From Pseudomonas baltica (GTDB lineage: Bacteria > Pseudomonadota > Gammaproteobacteria > Pseudomonadales > Pseudomonadaceae): 64,000 bases of DNA. Numbering within the stretch: position 1 is the first letter of the stretch; the number at the start of each line of letters is the position of its first letter. Below, one piece after another: positions 33,716 to 41,733 of this stretch. A model generated the notes under the pieces. It saw nothing but the letters and a program-made list of their open reading frames with translations. It did not search any database and had not been told where the DNA came from. Position numbers and translations under genes: made by a program. The stretch spans positions 5,208,501 through 5,272,500 of the forward strand of contig NZ_CP134771.1 of the NCBI RefSeq assembly GCF_031880315.1, given 5' to 3'.

Positions 33716-34204
33716 ATGGCCTTGATGGTTCGGACGGTTAATAAAGCCAAGTGGGATATGAGCTTCAATCCTGCCAACGCCGACGCTATAACCCTTTGCT
33801 TGAAGACAAAGAACAACACTCTCTCGTTCTGGGTCGTTGAGTCCCCTGAGAAGGTCGATGATGGGGTTCTAGCGATTGCGTCAGCTAATCAAAATCTTGA
33901 TGCTATCGATATCGTGGTAGTGGACTCGGCAGAGTTTGAGGCTCGAGATATTAAGATAATTGAGAGCGTTGGTCGGACGGCATGTCTGGATCTTGCTAGC
34001 TCCCACAGAGATTTGGCGGAGTTAAATGTCCGTCACTTGGAAGGCGTCTCTGAAGTTATAGCTAGTAAAATTAAGGATAATAAGGTTGTTCGCTACAATA
34101 TGAGCTCTTTAAGGAATCTTATAGAAATCGCTATTGATGCGAAACGTATCAACCTGGAGCTGCTCCACGAAGGCATCAAGAAAAAGCTATCCAAGCAGGT
34201 TTAG
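33716..34204 (+). CDS. cargo operon gene 3, unknown
   Basis: A 162-residue protein from ATG 33716 (GTG 33713 is one codon upstream in frame; GGAAG is the ribosome site). It appears alpha/beta: a strand-rich first half (NTLSFWVVESP; DAIDIVVVDSAEF), then helices, with a Lys-rich C-terminus (EGIKKKLSKQV). No family is recognised. It follows gene 2 by 18 bases and ends the operon, after which the hairpin-rich noncoding stretch begins. Confidence 0.55.
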   Translation: MALMVRTVNKAKWDMSFNPANADAITLCLKTKNNTLSFWVVESPEKVDDGVLAIASANQNLDAIDIVVVDSAEFEARDIKIIESVGRTACLDLASSHRDLAELNVRHLEGVSEVIASKIKDNKVVRYNMSSLRNLIEIAIDAKRINLELLHEGIKKKLSKQV

Positions 34205-34551
34205 CGGTCGATTTTTAGATGTAGGCTGGACTGGGCTGTAAATGGAGCGGATTGGGTTATTAGGCTACGATTCTTATGGCAGATTTAGGGTAACCGCGGG
34301 GTCCTTGCTGACCCCATGAGGCCCTACATATCCTGATAAATCCGAGCAAAACCGGGCCTGTGAGAGCCGGTAGGTTTCACTGGTAGGGTTCAAATTCCTA
34401 TCCCGGCTTGCCGGGGGTTCGACGGCGTAGCCGCCGACAGGGAAATATGGATGGTTAAAGATCCCTTCGAGTGAGTTTCCAATTCTTGGATCAGGTGCCA
34501 TATGAACTATACCCACTCAGCCGCTCCCCATATTGTCCCCGCTCAAGGCGA
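34205..34551. other. structured noncoding region with tRNA-like element
   Basis: About 350 bases without a convincing gene, but dense in GC-rich hairpins. GGGGTC-6-GACCCC lies at 34298-34315 and CGGC-GTA-GCCG at 34423-34433. Between them AACCGGG (34350-34356) can pair with CCCGGCT (34402-34408), enclosing a hairpin (34360-34380) and a T-arm-like stem-loop TAGGG-TTCAAAT-TCCTA (34384-34400). An alternative hairpin, CCCGGC-TT-GCCGGG (34402-34415), competes with that fold. It may be a small RNA or a degenerate tRNA. I cannot assign strand or function. Confidence 0.4.
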
Positions 34552-34665
34552 TCAGCGCCGCTCTGTCGCTTCGGCGAACCGGATGTATATAGCTTCGATC
34601 CGAGCTGCTTCGATGGCTCCGGTCGTCTCCACCCCAAGGCCCCCAGCCTGAGCGCCGAATTTCAT
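34552..34665 (-). pseudogene. fragment duplicating the 3' end of the gene at 35754-35996
   Basis: Read leftward, this stretch encodes GAIEAARIEAIYIRFAEATE, closely matching RTLEAARIEALYILFDEATE near the end of the protein encoded at 35754-35996, with a diverged lead-in. It has no start or ribosome site of its own and lies directly downstream of the DUF6236-like gene, which is thus bounded by two copies of the same gene end. Confidence 0.65.
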
Positions 34666-35549
34666 AGATCGGTCTGGATCTGATAAGCGTATTTGAAAGG
34701 AGACGCTGGAAGCTTGGCGGGCCTGAATTTGGTCGCTGCCGATAGCTTGAATTGACTCCCGACAACACCAATAGCCGATCCTAGCACTCCAACGGCGGGC
34801 GATATCGCGTCGCCTGCTTTCCATCCAGCCCCACCAGCGGCGAGTGCTTTAGCTATATCAAAGTTAAAGCCTGCTGAGTAATCGGATAGATACACAGGGA
34901 ACTGCCATTCTTTGGCCACCGCTCTCAGATCGCTGCATGCAGTTTCGATCTGTTGTTTCCTATGAGAGAACGACGCTTCTGAATCACTTGAGCTAGTAAT
35001 CTCATATATTATATTGTCCATATACGTTCTGAATGCAAGGAGCTCGGGCCTTCTTCGTGCTTTGAATTCAAGGATTTCAGCAATTGGAACGTCGCGCTTG
35101 GGGATTGGTATAAGGGATAGGAGCGTAAGTAACGATGCGGTCTCTTCGTCAGATGTATTTTCAGTTACGCTTATAGAATTCTGTCCTTGATGTATCGCCC
35201 ATCCTCCTGGGTTTTCATCATTGAGTTTTTCAAAAATGGCTTGCCGGTTCTTTATCATTGCGTCAGTGACTTTCCCATAAATAGGGTAGTCGGGCCTGTG
35301 CATGATTCCTGCGCTTTGAAGAAATTTAATGTCTCTATCATCAGCAGGCTCAACAATACTCATCGGCCAACACAAGCGGTCCCAGAATAATAGTGAGAAT
35401 CTCAGTTCCTGTGGCTCCAGTCCCCCGGTAAACGAAGTGCTACCCGTTTCTATTTTTACCGGAGAACTGATAATTAATCCTCTAACTGAAGGCCTATTGA
35501 ATTTTCCGTAAAGGGGATCATTTAGTTTTCGTTGTTTTGCTTGACCCAT
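34662..35549 (-). CDS. DUF6236-like accessory protein, unknown
   Basis: A 295-residue cytoplasmic protein read from ATG 35549, with GGAG eight bases upstream; a GTG at 35558 is in frame. The region RGLIISSPVKIE then LEPQELRFSLLFWDRLCWPM (about residues 23-67) and FLQSAGIMHRPDY look like the DUF6236 family. The C-terminal third contains Gly/Ala-rich segments (ALAAGGAGWKAGD; VGVLGSAIGVVGSQF) that could be membrane-active or a P-loop-free core. Function is unknown. AT-richer composition and flanking duplication mark it as recently acquired cargo. Confidence 0.6.
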   Translation of the reverse strand: MGQAKQRKLNDPLYGKFNRPSVRGLIISSPVKIETGSTSFTGGLEPQELRFSLLFWDRLCWPMSIVEPADDRDIKFLQSAGIMHRPDYPIYGKVTDAMIKNRQAIFEKLNDENPGGWAIHQGQNSISVTENTSDEETASLLTLLSLIPIPKRDVPIAEILEFKARRRPELLAFRTYMDNIIYEITSSSDSEASFSHRKQQIETACSDLRAVAKEWQFPVYLSDYSAGFNFDIAKALAAGGAGWKAGDAISPAVGVLGSAIGVVGSQFKLSAATKFRPAKLPASPFKYAYQIQTDL

Positions 35550-35753
35550 AGTGCGCACTCCATGCTGTGGTTAATGCTGATCAGCATAGCAATCCCGTAC
35601 CACTTTTTGTACCAAATCATGGGTTTTGAGGGGGTTTCAGGGGTGAAAAGCACCCATATGGCCCCGCAAACCCCCAACCACCAATACTCCAGCTAATCCG
35701 CATGTCCGACCTTGGGCAAAGCCAGATCTTCTGTAGTTCGGGAAAATGATCGG

Positions 35754-35996
35754 TTACTTCCCAGCTTGAGCCATGTCTCTCAGCCGCTTTTCCGTAGCCT
35801 CATCGAACAGGATGTAAAGCGCCTCGATCCGCGCAGCTTCCAGAGTGCGCGCCGTTTCCAACCCAAGGACGAACCCTTCGGCCATGGCGCTAGCTTTGAC
35901 GGTGTGGTTTGGGGTGGCCGCTTCCTCGATCGCGCCTAGCAGGCGCTGGCTCGCGGCGAGGATGGCCCGCGGAAGGATCATGTTCTCGAAGGTCAT
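35754..35996 (-). CDS. small prophage-end protein, unknown
   Basis: An 80-residue helical protein. I chose ATG 35996 because AAGGAG lies seven bases upstream; an ATG at 36041 would overlap the preceding gene. The C-terminal half (GLETARTLEAARIEALYILF) recurs as a fragment at 34552-34665. It is 14 bases downstream of the coiled-coil gene at 36010-36339, so the two are probably one operon under the LexA-type box at 36358. Confidence 0.6.
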   Translation of the reverse strand: MTFENMILPRAILAASQRLLGAIEEAATPNHTVKASAMAEGFVLGLETARTLEAARIEALYILFDEATEKRLRDMAQAGK

Positions 35997-36009
35997 GCGC
36001 AACTCCTTG

Positions 36010-36339
36010 TCAGTGGTCAGCAGGCGGGTTGGCCGCTTCATGTGCCGCCAGTCGCGACTGCCATGCCCGGTATCCGTTTAGCGTGTTCTCAGCCGTCGTT
36101 AATTTCACGTAGGTATCAGACAGCACGCGCTTGGTGCACGCCAGCTCATGCTTAACGCTGTCCCGCTCGGCCGACACCTGAGCGTTGATGGCCACCAGCT
36201 TGGCGATGTTGGCGCGGCACTGGCGCAGGTCCACCTGGTGCTCCTCAATCTCCGTGGCCAGCAGAACGATCTGTTGGTTGGCCATTTCCAGAGGGGTAGG
36301 GATGCCCAGGCATCCGAAGTCGCTGTCGTCGATTTCCAT
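36010..36339 (-). CDS. coiled-coil protein under a LexA-type box, unknown
   Basis: A 109-residue protein. Residues 18-85 are strongly coiled-coil (ANQQIVLLATEIEEHQVDLR; NAQVSAERDSVKHELACTKR). No enzymatic motif. ATG 36339 is 19 bases from a CTG-N10-CAG palindrome (36358-36373), so expression is probably DNA-damage inducible. It is followed in the same direction by the small gene at 35754-35996. Confidence 0.6.
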   Translation of the reverse strand: MEIDDSDFGCLGIPTPLEMANQQIVLLATEIEEHQVDLRQCRANIAKLVAINAQVSAERDSVKHELACTKRVLSDTYVKLTTAENTLNGYRAWQSRLAAHEAANPPADH

Positions 36340-36357
36340 GTTGCTGCTCGATTTGTA

Positions 36358-36373
36358 CTGTATGGGTGTACAG
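36358..36373 (-). promoter_or_regulatory. LexA-type SOS box
   Basis: CTGTATGGGTGTACAG fits the CTG-N10-CAG LexA pattern and keeps the TAT...TA shoulders of the Pseudomonas/E. coli consensus. It lies immediately upstream of the minus-strand start at 36339. Direct LexA control would induce these prophage-end genes together with the CI-controlled lytic genes. Confidence 0.7.
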
Positions 36374-36419
36374 TATTCGAGTGGCCGAGGATTCTCAAGC
36401 CGGTGATGACGGGCGGGGA

Positions 36420-36638
36420 TCAGTGTCCGTCGGGCAGGTCATCCTGAATAGCGGTGAGCATCACTAGCAGCTCCATGTAGGGTCGCTGCCCTGGCCCGCG
36501 CCGCGTGCAGGTTGGTCCATGCTCGAAGTCTGTATCGCGGTTCACCATGAATTGGGCGGCGTAGCACTCCGAGCAGTTGATCATGTCGGGGGCAATCAGC
36601 CACTTCTCGTTCCATGTGAGGTATCGGGGGTCTGGCAT
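36420..36638 (-). CDS. small Cys/His (zinc finger-like) protein, unknown
   Basis: A 72-residue protein from ATG 36638, with AAGGAG six bases upstream. Residues 20-48 contain C-x2-C and H-x4-C (NCSECYAAQF ... FEHGPTCTRRG), likely a zinc-binding site. No family is recognised. It is the gene nearest to the att site on the prophage side, reading inward. Confidence 0.6.
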   Translation of the reverse strand: MPDPRYLTWNEKWLIAPDMINCSECYAAQFMVNRDTDFEHGPTCTRRGPGQRPYMELLVMLTAIQDDLPDGH

Positions 36639-36859
36639 AGTCCGCTCCTTGGTTGAGCGGTGATTATAGATGAAGAGGATTCTCCAGCCAGGACGGTAGG
36701 AGGTCGGCGGAGATGCCGGGGGAGGGCAGGAAGTGCGCAAAACCCCCGCTGGAGGCCGCGTGCTTCCGTTTGTAAAAACACAGAAAGGACCGATTTTGGC
36801 GAAGGCCAGACAGACGGTAATCAATTTATAATCAATAGGTTACGAGCCTTTCGCCCACT

Positions 36860-36906
36860 GCATGGGGTGCAAGGGGTCGAGTGTTCGAATCACTCCGTCC
36901 CGACCA
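36860..36906 (+). other. prophage attachment site: 3' part of tRNA-Pro(GGG)
   Basis: From GCATGGGGTGCAAG to the final CCA this is the 3' part of a tRNA-Pro(GGG): anticodon loop ATGGGGT, T-arm GAGTGTTCGAATCACTC and acceptor strand ending CCCGACCA. The 5' part (D-arm, acceptor 5' strand) is absent: upstream bases are unrelated AT-rich sequence. A partial tRNA 3' end at a prophage border is the classic duplicate att core; the intact tRNA should be at the other end, left of this window. Confidence 0.85.
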
Positions 36907-36922
36907 TTTATTTCAATGACTT

Positions 36923-36950
36923 AGCCCAATCAGCAACGATTGGGCTTTTT
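36923..36950 (+). terminator. intrinsic terminator of the tRNA-Pro locus
   Basis: AGCCCAATC (36923-36931), loop AGCAAC, GATTGGGCT (36938-36946), then TTTT. A 9-bp perfect stem 16 bases after the tRNA CCA, so it is the original host tRNA terminator and marks the return to chromosome. Confidence 0.9.
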
Positions 36951-37088
36951 CATGCCTGCGGTTTTTGAGCGAATAGTGTAAGCACCCTGTGGTTCGTCAA
37001 GGTCTACGCAGTATCAAATCCAACCTCACTCAAACATACCAGTTGGCCAACCTGGCATCCGCCTGGCTTCGGCTTCCCTGGCAAAGAC

Positions 37089-38060
37089 CTATCGCGCCGG
37101 CGCGATTGTGAACGCTGGAAGTATATGCTGCTGAAGTTCGTCGATCACCTCCAGGGCCGGTCGGCGTGTGGGTTTGAGGTTCAGTGCAACGTGATTGATC
37201 CCGGCCTCCCGTTGACGGGCGAAGAAGTCCTTCAGTGCATGCCGACCGCCGCGCAGCACTCGTCCCGTTTGTAGAGGCGCGTCAGCATTGGTGTCCAGAT
37301 CGAACATGGCGCCATAGCCAAACGGAACAAATCCTCGCGAAGATGTCACTTCTCGCCAATGCGGGACGGCCTCTGGCATGCGCAGCGGATCCCCGTGCCA
37401 AATCCAAGCATCGACATTCTCCGCCAGCCACTCCAGGCTTTGGCCAGCACGGCCTATGGCAATGACAGGGATACGCGGAGCAGCTGGCTTTGGTACAAGA
37501 TCGATATCCCCCCTTAGCTCACCAAAATGTTCAGTCTTGAGGCGTGGGAACGACTCTGAAGTCAGGGTTTTGATGAGCGCTACTGCCTCTTGGTAGCGCT
37601 GTACGCGGCTCGAGAAGTCGACACCGAACGCGGGGTACTCTGTTGCGCGGTCACCCGAGGCCATGCCCGCGAGGAAGCGGCCACCTAATAGTTGATCCGC
37701 CGTGGCGAGCTGTTTAGCTGTGATAATCGGCTCGCGTAATGGGCTGACGATGCCGGCAGTGCCGATCGCAATCCTGCCGGTCAGTGCGGCCAACCAACCG
37801 GCATACACCAATGGGTCGAGAACTTGGCCAGTGTCCCCGAAAGATGGATCGTAAAACGGCACGTCGCGCAGCCACAGTGCGGCCGCATCGCTCTGGTCAA
37901 GGCGCTGCACTATCTCCGCCTGGTCCGCCAGGCTCGGGAAGGGGCTGTCTGGATATCCACAGGCGGGAGAGATGAATCCAATGGTCAACTCGCCGGGCTG
38001 GAAGGTGCGGCTAAACGTTGTATGGTTCGCCAGGTCATGGGATTGATTGTTCTGAACCAT
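37089..38060 (-). CDS. luciferase-like (LLM class) flavin-dependent monooxygenase
   Basis: A 323-residue TIM-barrel oxidoreductase using reduced flavin. Typical features: an N-terminal strand GELTIGFISPA, RIAIGTAGIVSPLREPIITA, then KQLATADQLLGGRFLAGMAS (about residues 95-135), and IPVIAIGRAGQSLEWLAENV. ATG 38060 is used (GGAG eight bases upstream); a TTG at 38081 is in frame. The substrate is unknown. It is the first complete chromosomal gene after the prophage, with no obvious partner in the neighbourhood. Confidence 0.88.
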   Translation of the reverse strand: MVQNNQSHDLANHTTFSRTFQPGELTIGFISPACGYPDSPFPSLADQAEIVQRLDQSDAAALWLRDVPFYDPSFGDTGQVLDPLVYAGWLAALTGRIAIGTAGIVSPLREPIITAKQLATADQLLGGRFLAGMASGDRATEYPAFGVDFSSRVQRYQEAVALIKTLTSESFPRLKTEHFGELRGDIDLVPKPAAPRIPVIAIGRAGQSLEWLAENVDAWIWHGDPLRMPEAVPHWREVTSSRGFVPFGYGAMFDLDTNADAPLQTGRVLRGGRHALKDFFARQREAGINHVALNLKPTRRPALEVIDELQQHILPAFTIAPAR

Positions 38061-38214
38061 CAGTCGTACTCCATTTTGCAAACAGGTCGCACTATTCTAA
38101 TGATGAGCCGAACGCCAATTTCCGACCTTTTGGATCGAGAATGGTGAAAAAATGTCCCCAATAGCCGGCCGCGGACATATCGCCACCTTCATTTATTGAA
38201 GTCCTCCAGCGCCG

Positions 38215-39084
38215 TTATCGAGTCAATTCATGCCCAAATGGCACGCGAAACCCCGAGGCGTTGCGGTGACCGCCGCCGCCGTACTGGCTGGCAACTTCAG
38301 AGACGTCGACGCCTTGGTCGGTACTTCGCAATGAAAACGATCGCCCCTCGGGCCCATCCGAGTAGCACGCGGCGAAGGCCTCGCCGGCGGTCATGATGTT
38401 CCCTGCATCGCTGGCGAACATGCCGGGGATATTGGCGACGGGCACGTCATGCCCGCCGATCACCATCCGCCGCTGAGTGCTCCGTATCAGGTCGGTTACC
38501 GTTTTCTGGCGCTGGCGCTCGATGGCCACACCGTCCGAGAGCAGGCTGCTGACCTCGTCGGCAAATAGCCCATCCCAAATCTCGAAATCCTGGGGGTAGC
38601 TGAACAGGTTCGCGAGTATTTCGCGGGTGCCTGCCAGCTCAAACCGCCAAAGGTCCCGATCCTCGATATGATTGATCAGGGCAGGGCGCGGCTGACCGGG
38701 GAAGAAGAAGTCCCAGGCCAGGCCAGCGCCGGATCGGTTCATGTCGAACAGCGCGTGCAGGCGGCCGTCGCGGTGTTGCTGGTACGATTCGTGCGATGGC
38801 CCCGCGCTCGGTACGTCTTGCAGGGCGGCCTGTGCTGTCTTGTGGTGGTCGAGCACCAGCACTGACTCGGCAACATCTGCCATGGCGGTCAGTATTTCGA
38901 GGTTGAACGAAAAGTCGACGATGATCACGCGCTTGCCGGTGGCGTCCGGCGCAGGCGCGCCGTGCTTGGCCGCGTGGAAGTCGATGTCGGCACCTAGGGC
39001 TTTGCGCACGACCCAGGCGGCGCCGAAGCCGTCGGCGCAGTTGCCATGATAAATGCAAAGGTAGTGCGGTTGATCTTCTGGCAT
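38215..39084 (-). CDS. DHH-family phosphoesterase
   Basis: A 289-residue protein of the DHH/DHHA1 superfamily (metal-dependent hydrolysis of nucleic acids or small phosphodiesters). Motifs: HGNCADGFGAAW (13-24), VDFSF (about 56), LDHHKTA (about 78, the DHH motif) and the DHHA1-type GGGGHRNASGF near the C-terminus (about 268). AAGGAA precedes the ATG. Substrate (pAp, nanoRNA or cyclic dinucleotide products) is not determinable from sequence. Confidence 0.85.
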   Translation of the reverse strand: MPEDQPHYLCIYHGNCADGFGAAWVVRKALGADIDFHAAKHGAPAPDATGKRVIIVDFSFNLEILTAMADVAESVLVLDHHKTAQAALQDVPSAGPSHESYQQHRDGRLHALFDMNRSGAGLAWDFFFPGQPRPALINHIEDRDLWRFELAGTREILANLFSYPQDFEIWDGLFADEVSSLLSDGVAIERQRQKTVTDLIRSTQRRMVIGGHDVPVANIPGMFASDAGNIMTAGEAFAACYSDGPEGRSFSLRSTDQGVDVSEVASQYGGGGHRNASGFRVPFGHELTR

Positions 39085-39148
39085 GAGGTTCCTTGTCCGG
39101 CAGGTGGCCGGCGGGCTCCAGTGTAAGGGGTAGACGGTTATACCGGCG

Positions 39149-39391
39149 ATGCAATACCTTCAGCTGACGCAGCTTATAGGGGATCGAACTGCGATGTTCG
39201 TGTTGCTGGGTATTACCCTCTGGGCCATTGCTCTATTTATGCTGGTAATTCACTTCGAAGCCTCGGCCGCCGCGTTGTTCCTGTTCGGCCTCGCGATGAT
39301 GTGGCCCGCCATCTTCTACGGCAAGCAGGGCGATAAGCGCTTCGCTGGCTGGTACCCGTCCCTGAAGATTCTGTTGAGCAGTTGGCACTGA
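39149..39391 (+). CDS. small membrane protein, unknown
   Basis: An 80-residue protein with two hydrophobic segments (about residues 17-34, FVLLGITLWAIALFMLVI, and 39-56) and a short basic C-terminus. A second in-frame ATG at 39194 has AGGGGA upstream and may be the true start, leaving 65 residues. It diverges from the DHH gene. No family is recognised. Confidence 0.55.
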   Translation: MQYLQLTQLIGDRTAMFVLLGITLWAIALFMLVIHFEASAAALFLFGLAMMWPAIFYGKQGDKRFAGWYPSLKILLSSWH

Positions 39392-39567
39392 TGGCTGCTG
39401 AGTTTCGTGCCAACCATCAAGTTGTCCGAAGCGCCAGTCAGGCTTGAAGGTCCGCCATACGACGCCCCTGGTCAGCTCCAGTCTCGGTCGGCAGGCGTGA
39501 CCACTCGCAGACGCTGCAATCAAGCGTGATAAGGTGACCCCATCTGAATATCTTCGGGGACCGCCGA

Positions 39568-40551
39568 ATGCCTTACGAGTTAGATGGCCGCCTGGTAATC
39601 GGCGTGGCCTCGAGTGCCGTATTCAACCTGCTGGAATCCGACGCGATTTTCAAAAGTGAAGGCGAGGAGAAGTACCGAAAGTTCCAGGAGACGAACCTCG
39701 ACAACCCTCTGCCCAAAGGCATCGCATACCCCTTCATCAAGCGTTTGCTGTCGCTCAATGACCTCTCGCCTGACCCGGCCGATCCGCTGGTGGAAGTCGT
39801 GCTGCTGTCCAAGAATGACCCCGATACCGGGCTGCGAGTCATGAAGACCATCGAGCATTATGGCCTGCCCATGACTCGGGCTATTTTCATGCAGGGCCAG
39901 TCACCTTATGAATACATCCCGGCGCTCAACATTGCGTTGTTCTTGTCGGGCGACAAGGCCGATGTCGAGGCTGCGATCAAGGCCGGGCATCCCGCCGGGC
40001 AAATGCTCGACTCCAAGTTCGATGATGACGAAGACGACCAGACGTTGCGGATTGCCTTCGACTTCGACGGTGTATTGGCAGGGGACGAGTCGGAGGCGGT
40101 CATGCAGACCGCTGGCCTCACTGAATTCCATGCTCACGAAGTCAAGAACGTCATGCAGCCCCATCACCCAGGGCCGCTGAAAGAGTTCATGGTGCGGATT
40201 GCCAAAATTCAGTCTGTGGAAGAGGCGCATAAAAAGCATAATCCCGGCTACAAGAACCGGATCCGCGTCTCTATCGTCACCGCACGCAACGCGCCCTCCC
40301 ATGAGCGTGCCATGAACACGCTCAAGAGCTGGGGCGTGATGGCCAACGATGCGTTCTTTCTGGGGGGGATCGAGAAGGGCAGGGTACTGGGTGTTCTTAA
40401 ACCGCACATTTTCTTCGATGACCAATCAGGGCATCTCAAGTCCGCCAGTGCGGTTGCGCCATCGGTGCATGTGCCGTTCGGGATCACCAATCAGGCTGCA
40501 CTCGGGCCGTTTGTTGCTGAAGCGCCCGAGCGCATCGAGGACGCCCTCTAA
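39568..40551 (+). CDS. cytosolic-type 5'-nucleotidase
   Basis: A 327-residue protein of the 5'-nucleotidase (NT5C1-like) family, dephosphorylating nucleoside monophosphates. The haloacid dehalogenase-type motif is visible: FDFDGVLAGDES (about residues 165-176, nucleophile Asp in DFDGVL). RVSIVTARNAPSHERAMNTL and FFLGGIEKGRVLGVLKPHIF follow as later HAD motifs, with FFDDQ. The N-terminal region (LVIGVASSAVFNL; YPFIKRLLSLND) also fits. A single gene, not in an obvious operon. Confidence 0.9.
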   Translation: MPYELDGRLVIGVASSAVFNLLESDAIFKSEGEEKYRKFQETNLDNPLPKGIAYPFIKRLLSLNDLSPDPADPLVEVVLLSKNDPDTGLRVMKTIEHYGLPMTRAIFMQGQSPYEYIPALNIALFLSGDKADVEAAIKAGHPAGQMLDSKFDDDEDDQTLRIAFDFDGVLAGDESEAVMQTAGLTEFHAHEVKNVMQPHHPGPLKEFMVRIAKIQSVEEAHKKHNPGYKNRIRVSIVTARNAPSHERAMNTLKSWGVMANDAFFLGGIEKGRVLGVLKPHIFFDDQSGHLKSASAVAPSVHVPFGITNQAALGPFVAEAPERIEDAL

Positions 40552-40584
40552 CGGGTCAAGATGCCTGCATTGGCAACGGCGCGC

Positions 40585-40818
40585 TCACTTCTGATCATCG
40601 TCGCCTTTGCCAGACAGGCTTTTGCCCGTGAACAACACCATCAGTACCCCGGCGACCAGCACGATCCCGGCGATCAACGTATAGAGCTGCCGATCCGCCA
40701 TAAGCGAGACGTTGCTGATGCGGGCACCATCGGCCGTTGCTAGGGTGGTGTCCATCATGAACGCCGCGATCATGGCGATCACGCCGACGACGGTAAGAAT
40801 CAAACCAAGGCCGCGCAT
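40585..40818 (-). CDS. small inner-membrane protein (DUF3185-like)
   Basis: A 77-residue protein with two membrane segments (residues 4-24 LGLILTVVGVIAMIAAFMMD, and 45-65) and a cytoplasmic acidic/basic tail ending KGDDDQK. It resembles the DUF3185 family of proteobacterial membrane proteins. Function is unknown. It stands alone, convergent with the nucleotidase gene. Confidence 0.65.
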   Translation of the reverse strand: MRGLGLILTVVGVIAMIAAFMMDTTLATADGARISNVSLMADRQLYTLIAGIVLVAGVLMVLFTGKSLSGKGDDDQK

Positions 40819-40878
40819 GGCATCTGTTCCTCAAAAGTGAGGCGCGATTCTACTACTCTCGCCATCCGCTTTGATGGC

Positions 40879-41352
40879 TCAGCTATGTTTACCCGCCGCA
40901 ACGCTAGGCTCGACCAAGCTCAAATGCCAGCCGTTGTCGTCATGCTGATAGATCGCAACAAGGCTGCCACTTTCTTTGTGCAGCGTGCCATTTTTGCCCG
41001 GAACATTCACCGAAAAATCGGCGATGGAATAACCGCCTGCGCCCGTGACGTGGACCTCTTTGATAGTGATCTGGTGACCCTGCGCGCCAGACTTGAAGCG
41101 GTCGACATAATAGTCATGCAAGGCCTTTTGCCCCCGAACCAGCGGGCCGGATGGCGACACAAGCACGCCATCACTCGCATAGAGAGAAGCCATGGCGTCC
41201 GGGTTTTTGGCTGCATAGTTGGAATCATAACTGTGGCCAAGGCTCACCGCAGCGTTCATCAGTTCCGTTTGGTCAGCATCTGCAGCATAAGCCGAGGACG
41301 ATGCGGCGAGGGCAGTAAACAATGCGGCAGAAACACAGGTCGGGATTTTCAT
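40879..41352 (-). CDS. secreted SnoaL/NTF2-like protein
   Basis: A 157-residue protein with a signal peptide (residues 1-23, cleaved after SSAYA) and an NTF2/SnoaL-like fold (DUF4440-type). Core motifs are SYDSNYAAKNPDAMASLYAS and GVLVSPSGPLVRGQKALHDY, and it ends in a conserved WHLSLVEPS. Such domains bind small hydrophobic ligands or act as isomerases or scaffolds; no catalytic residue can be assigned. Probably periplasmic. Confidence 0.8.
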   Translation of the reverse strand: MKIPTCVSAALFTALAASSSAYAADADQTELMNAAVSLGHSYDSNYAAKNPDAMASLYASDGVLVSPSGPLVRGQKALHDYYVDRFKSGAQGHQITIKEVHVTGAGGYSIADFSVNVPGKNGTLHKESGSLVAIYQHDDNGWHLSLVEPSVAAGKHS

Positions 41353-41733
41353 CGGTCAAACTCCATTTATTATGTGAGTCGATATTTGCCTGCTGAACTG
41401 CTTTGCATAGCAGGTTGCTATGTTGTGAGGTGAGGTCAATCTAGCAGTGACCTTTGCTCGATTGGATGTAGATTGTTTTATACAGTTGAAGTGAATGGTC
41501 CCCGTTGCTAGCGGTCCCGGATAGCAGTCTGCACTACCGGGACGCGCTCCCCAGGCTCAATCCAAAAGCAGCACCACTCCTCCATCCCGCCTCAGGTTTA
41601 CCCCCAGCCAGCCGATACCACCTCCAGACGTCCCCAATAATCAGAAAAACCATCGCGCTCCCAGCGATAAAGTCAGTACCACCTTCTTGCCGCCACCATT
41701 TCGCACAAGCCTCAAGCCTTCGGACGGTTTTCC
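41353..41733. other. intergenic region upstream of the chemoreceptor gene
   Basis: About 380 bases between divergent genes. The left part is A/T-rich (41360-41500) and probably holds the two promoters. The right part is C-rich. I see no RNA gene, repeat or clear operator. Confidence 0.4.

Noticed and set aside
34350..34408. Functional tRNA gene
   Set aside because: T-arm and acceptor-like pairing are visible, but the length leaves room for only one of the two other arms and no anticodon can be placed.
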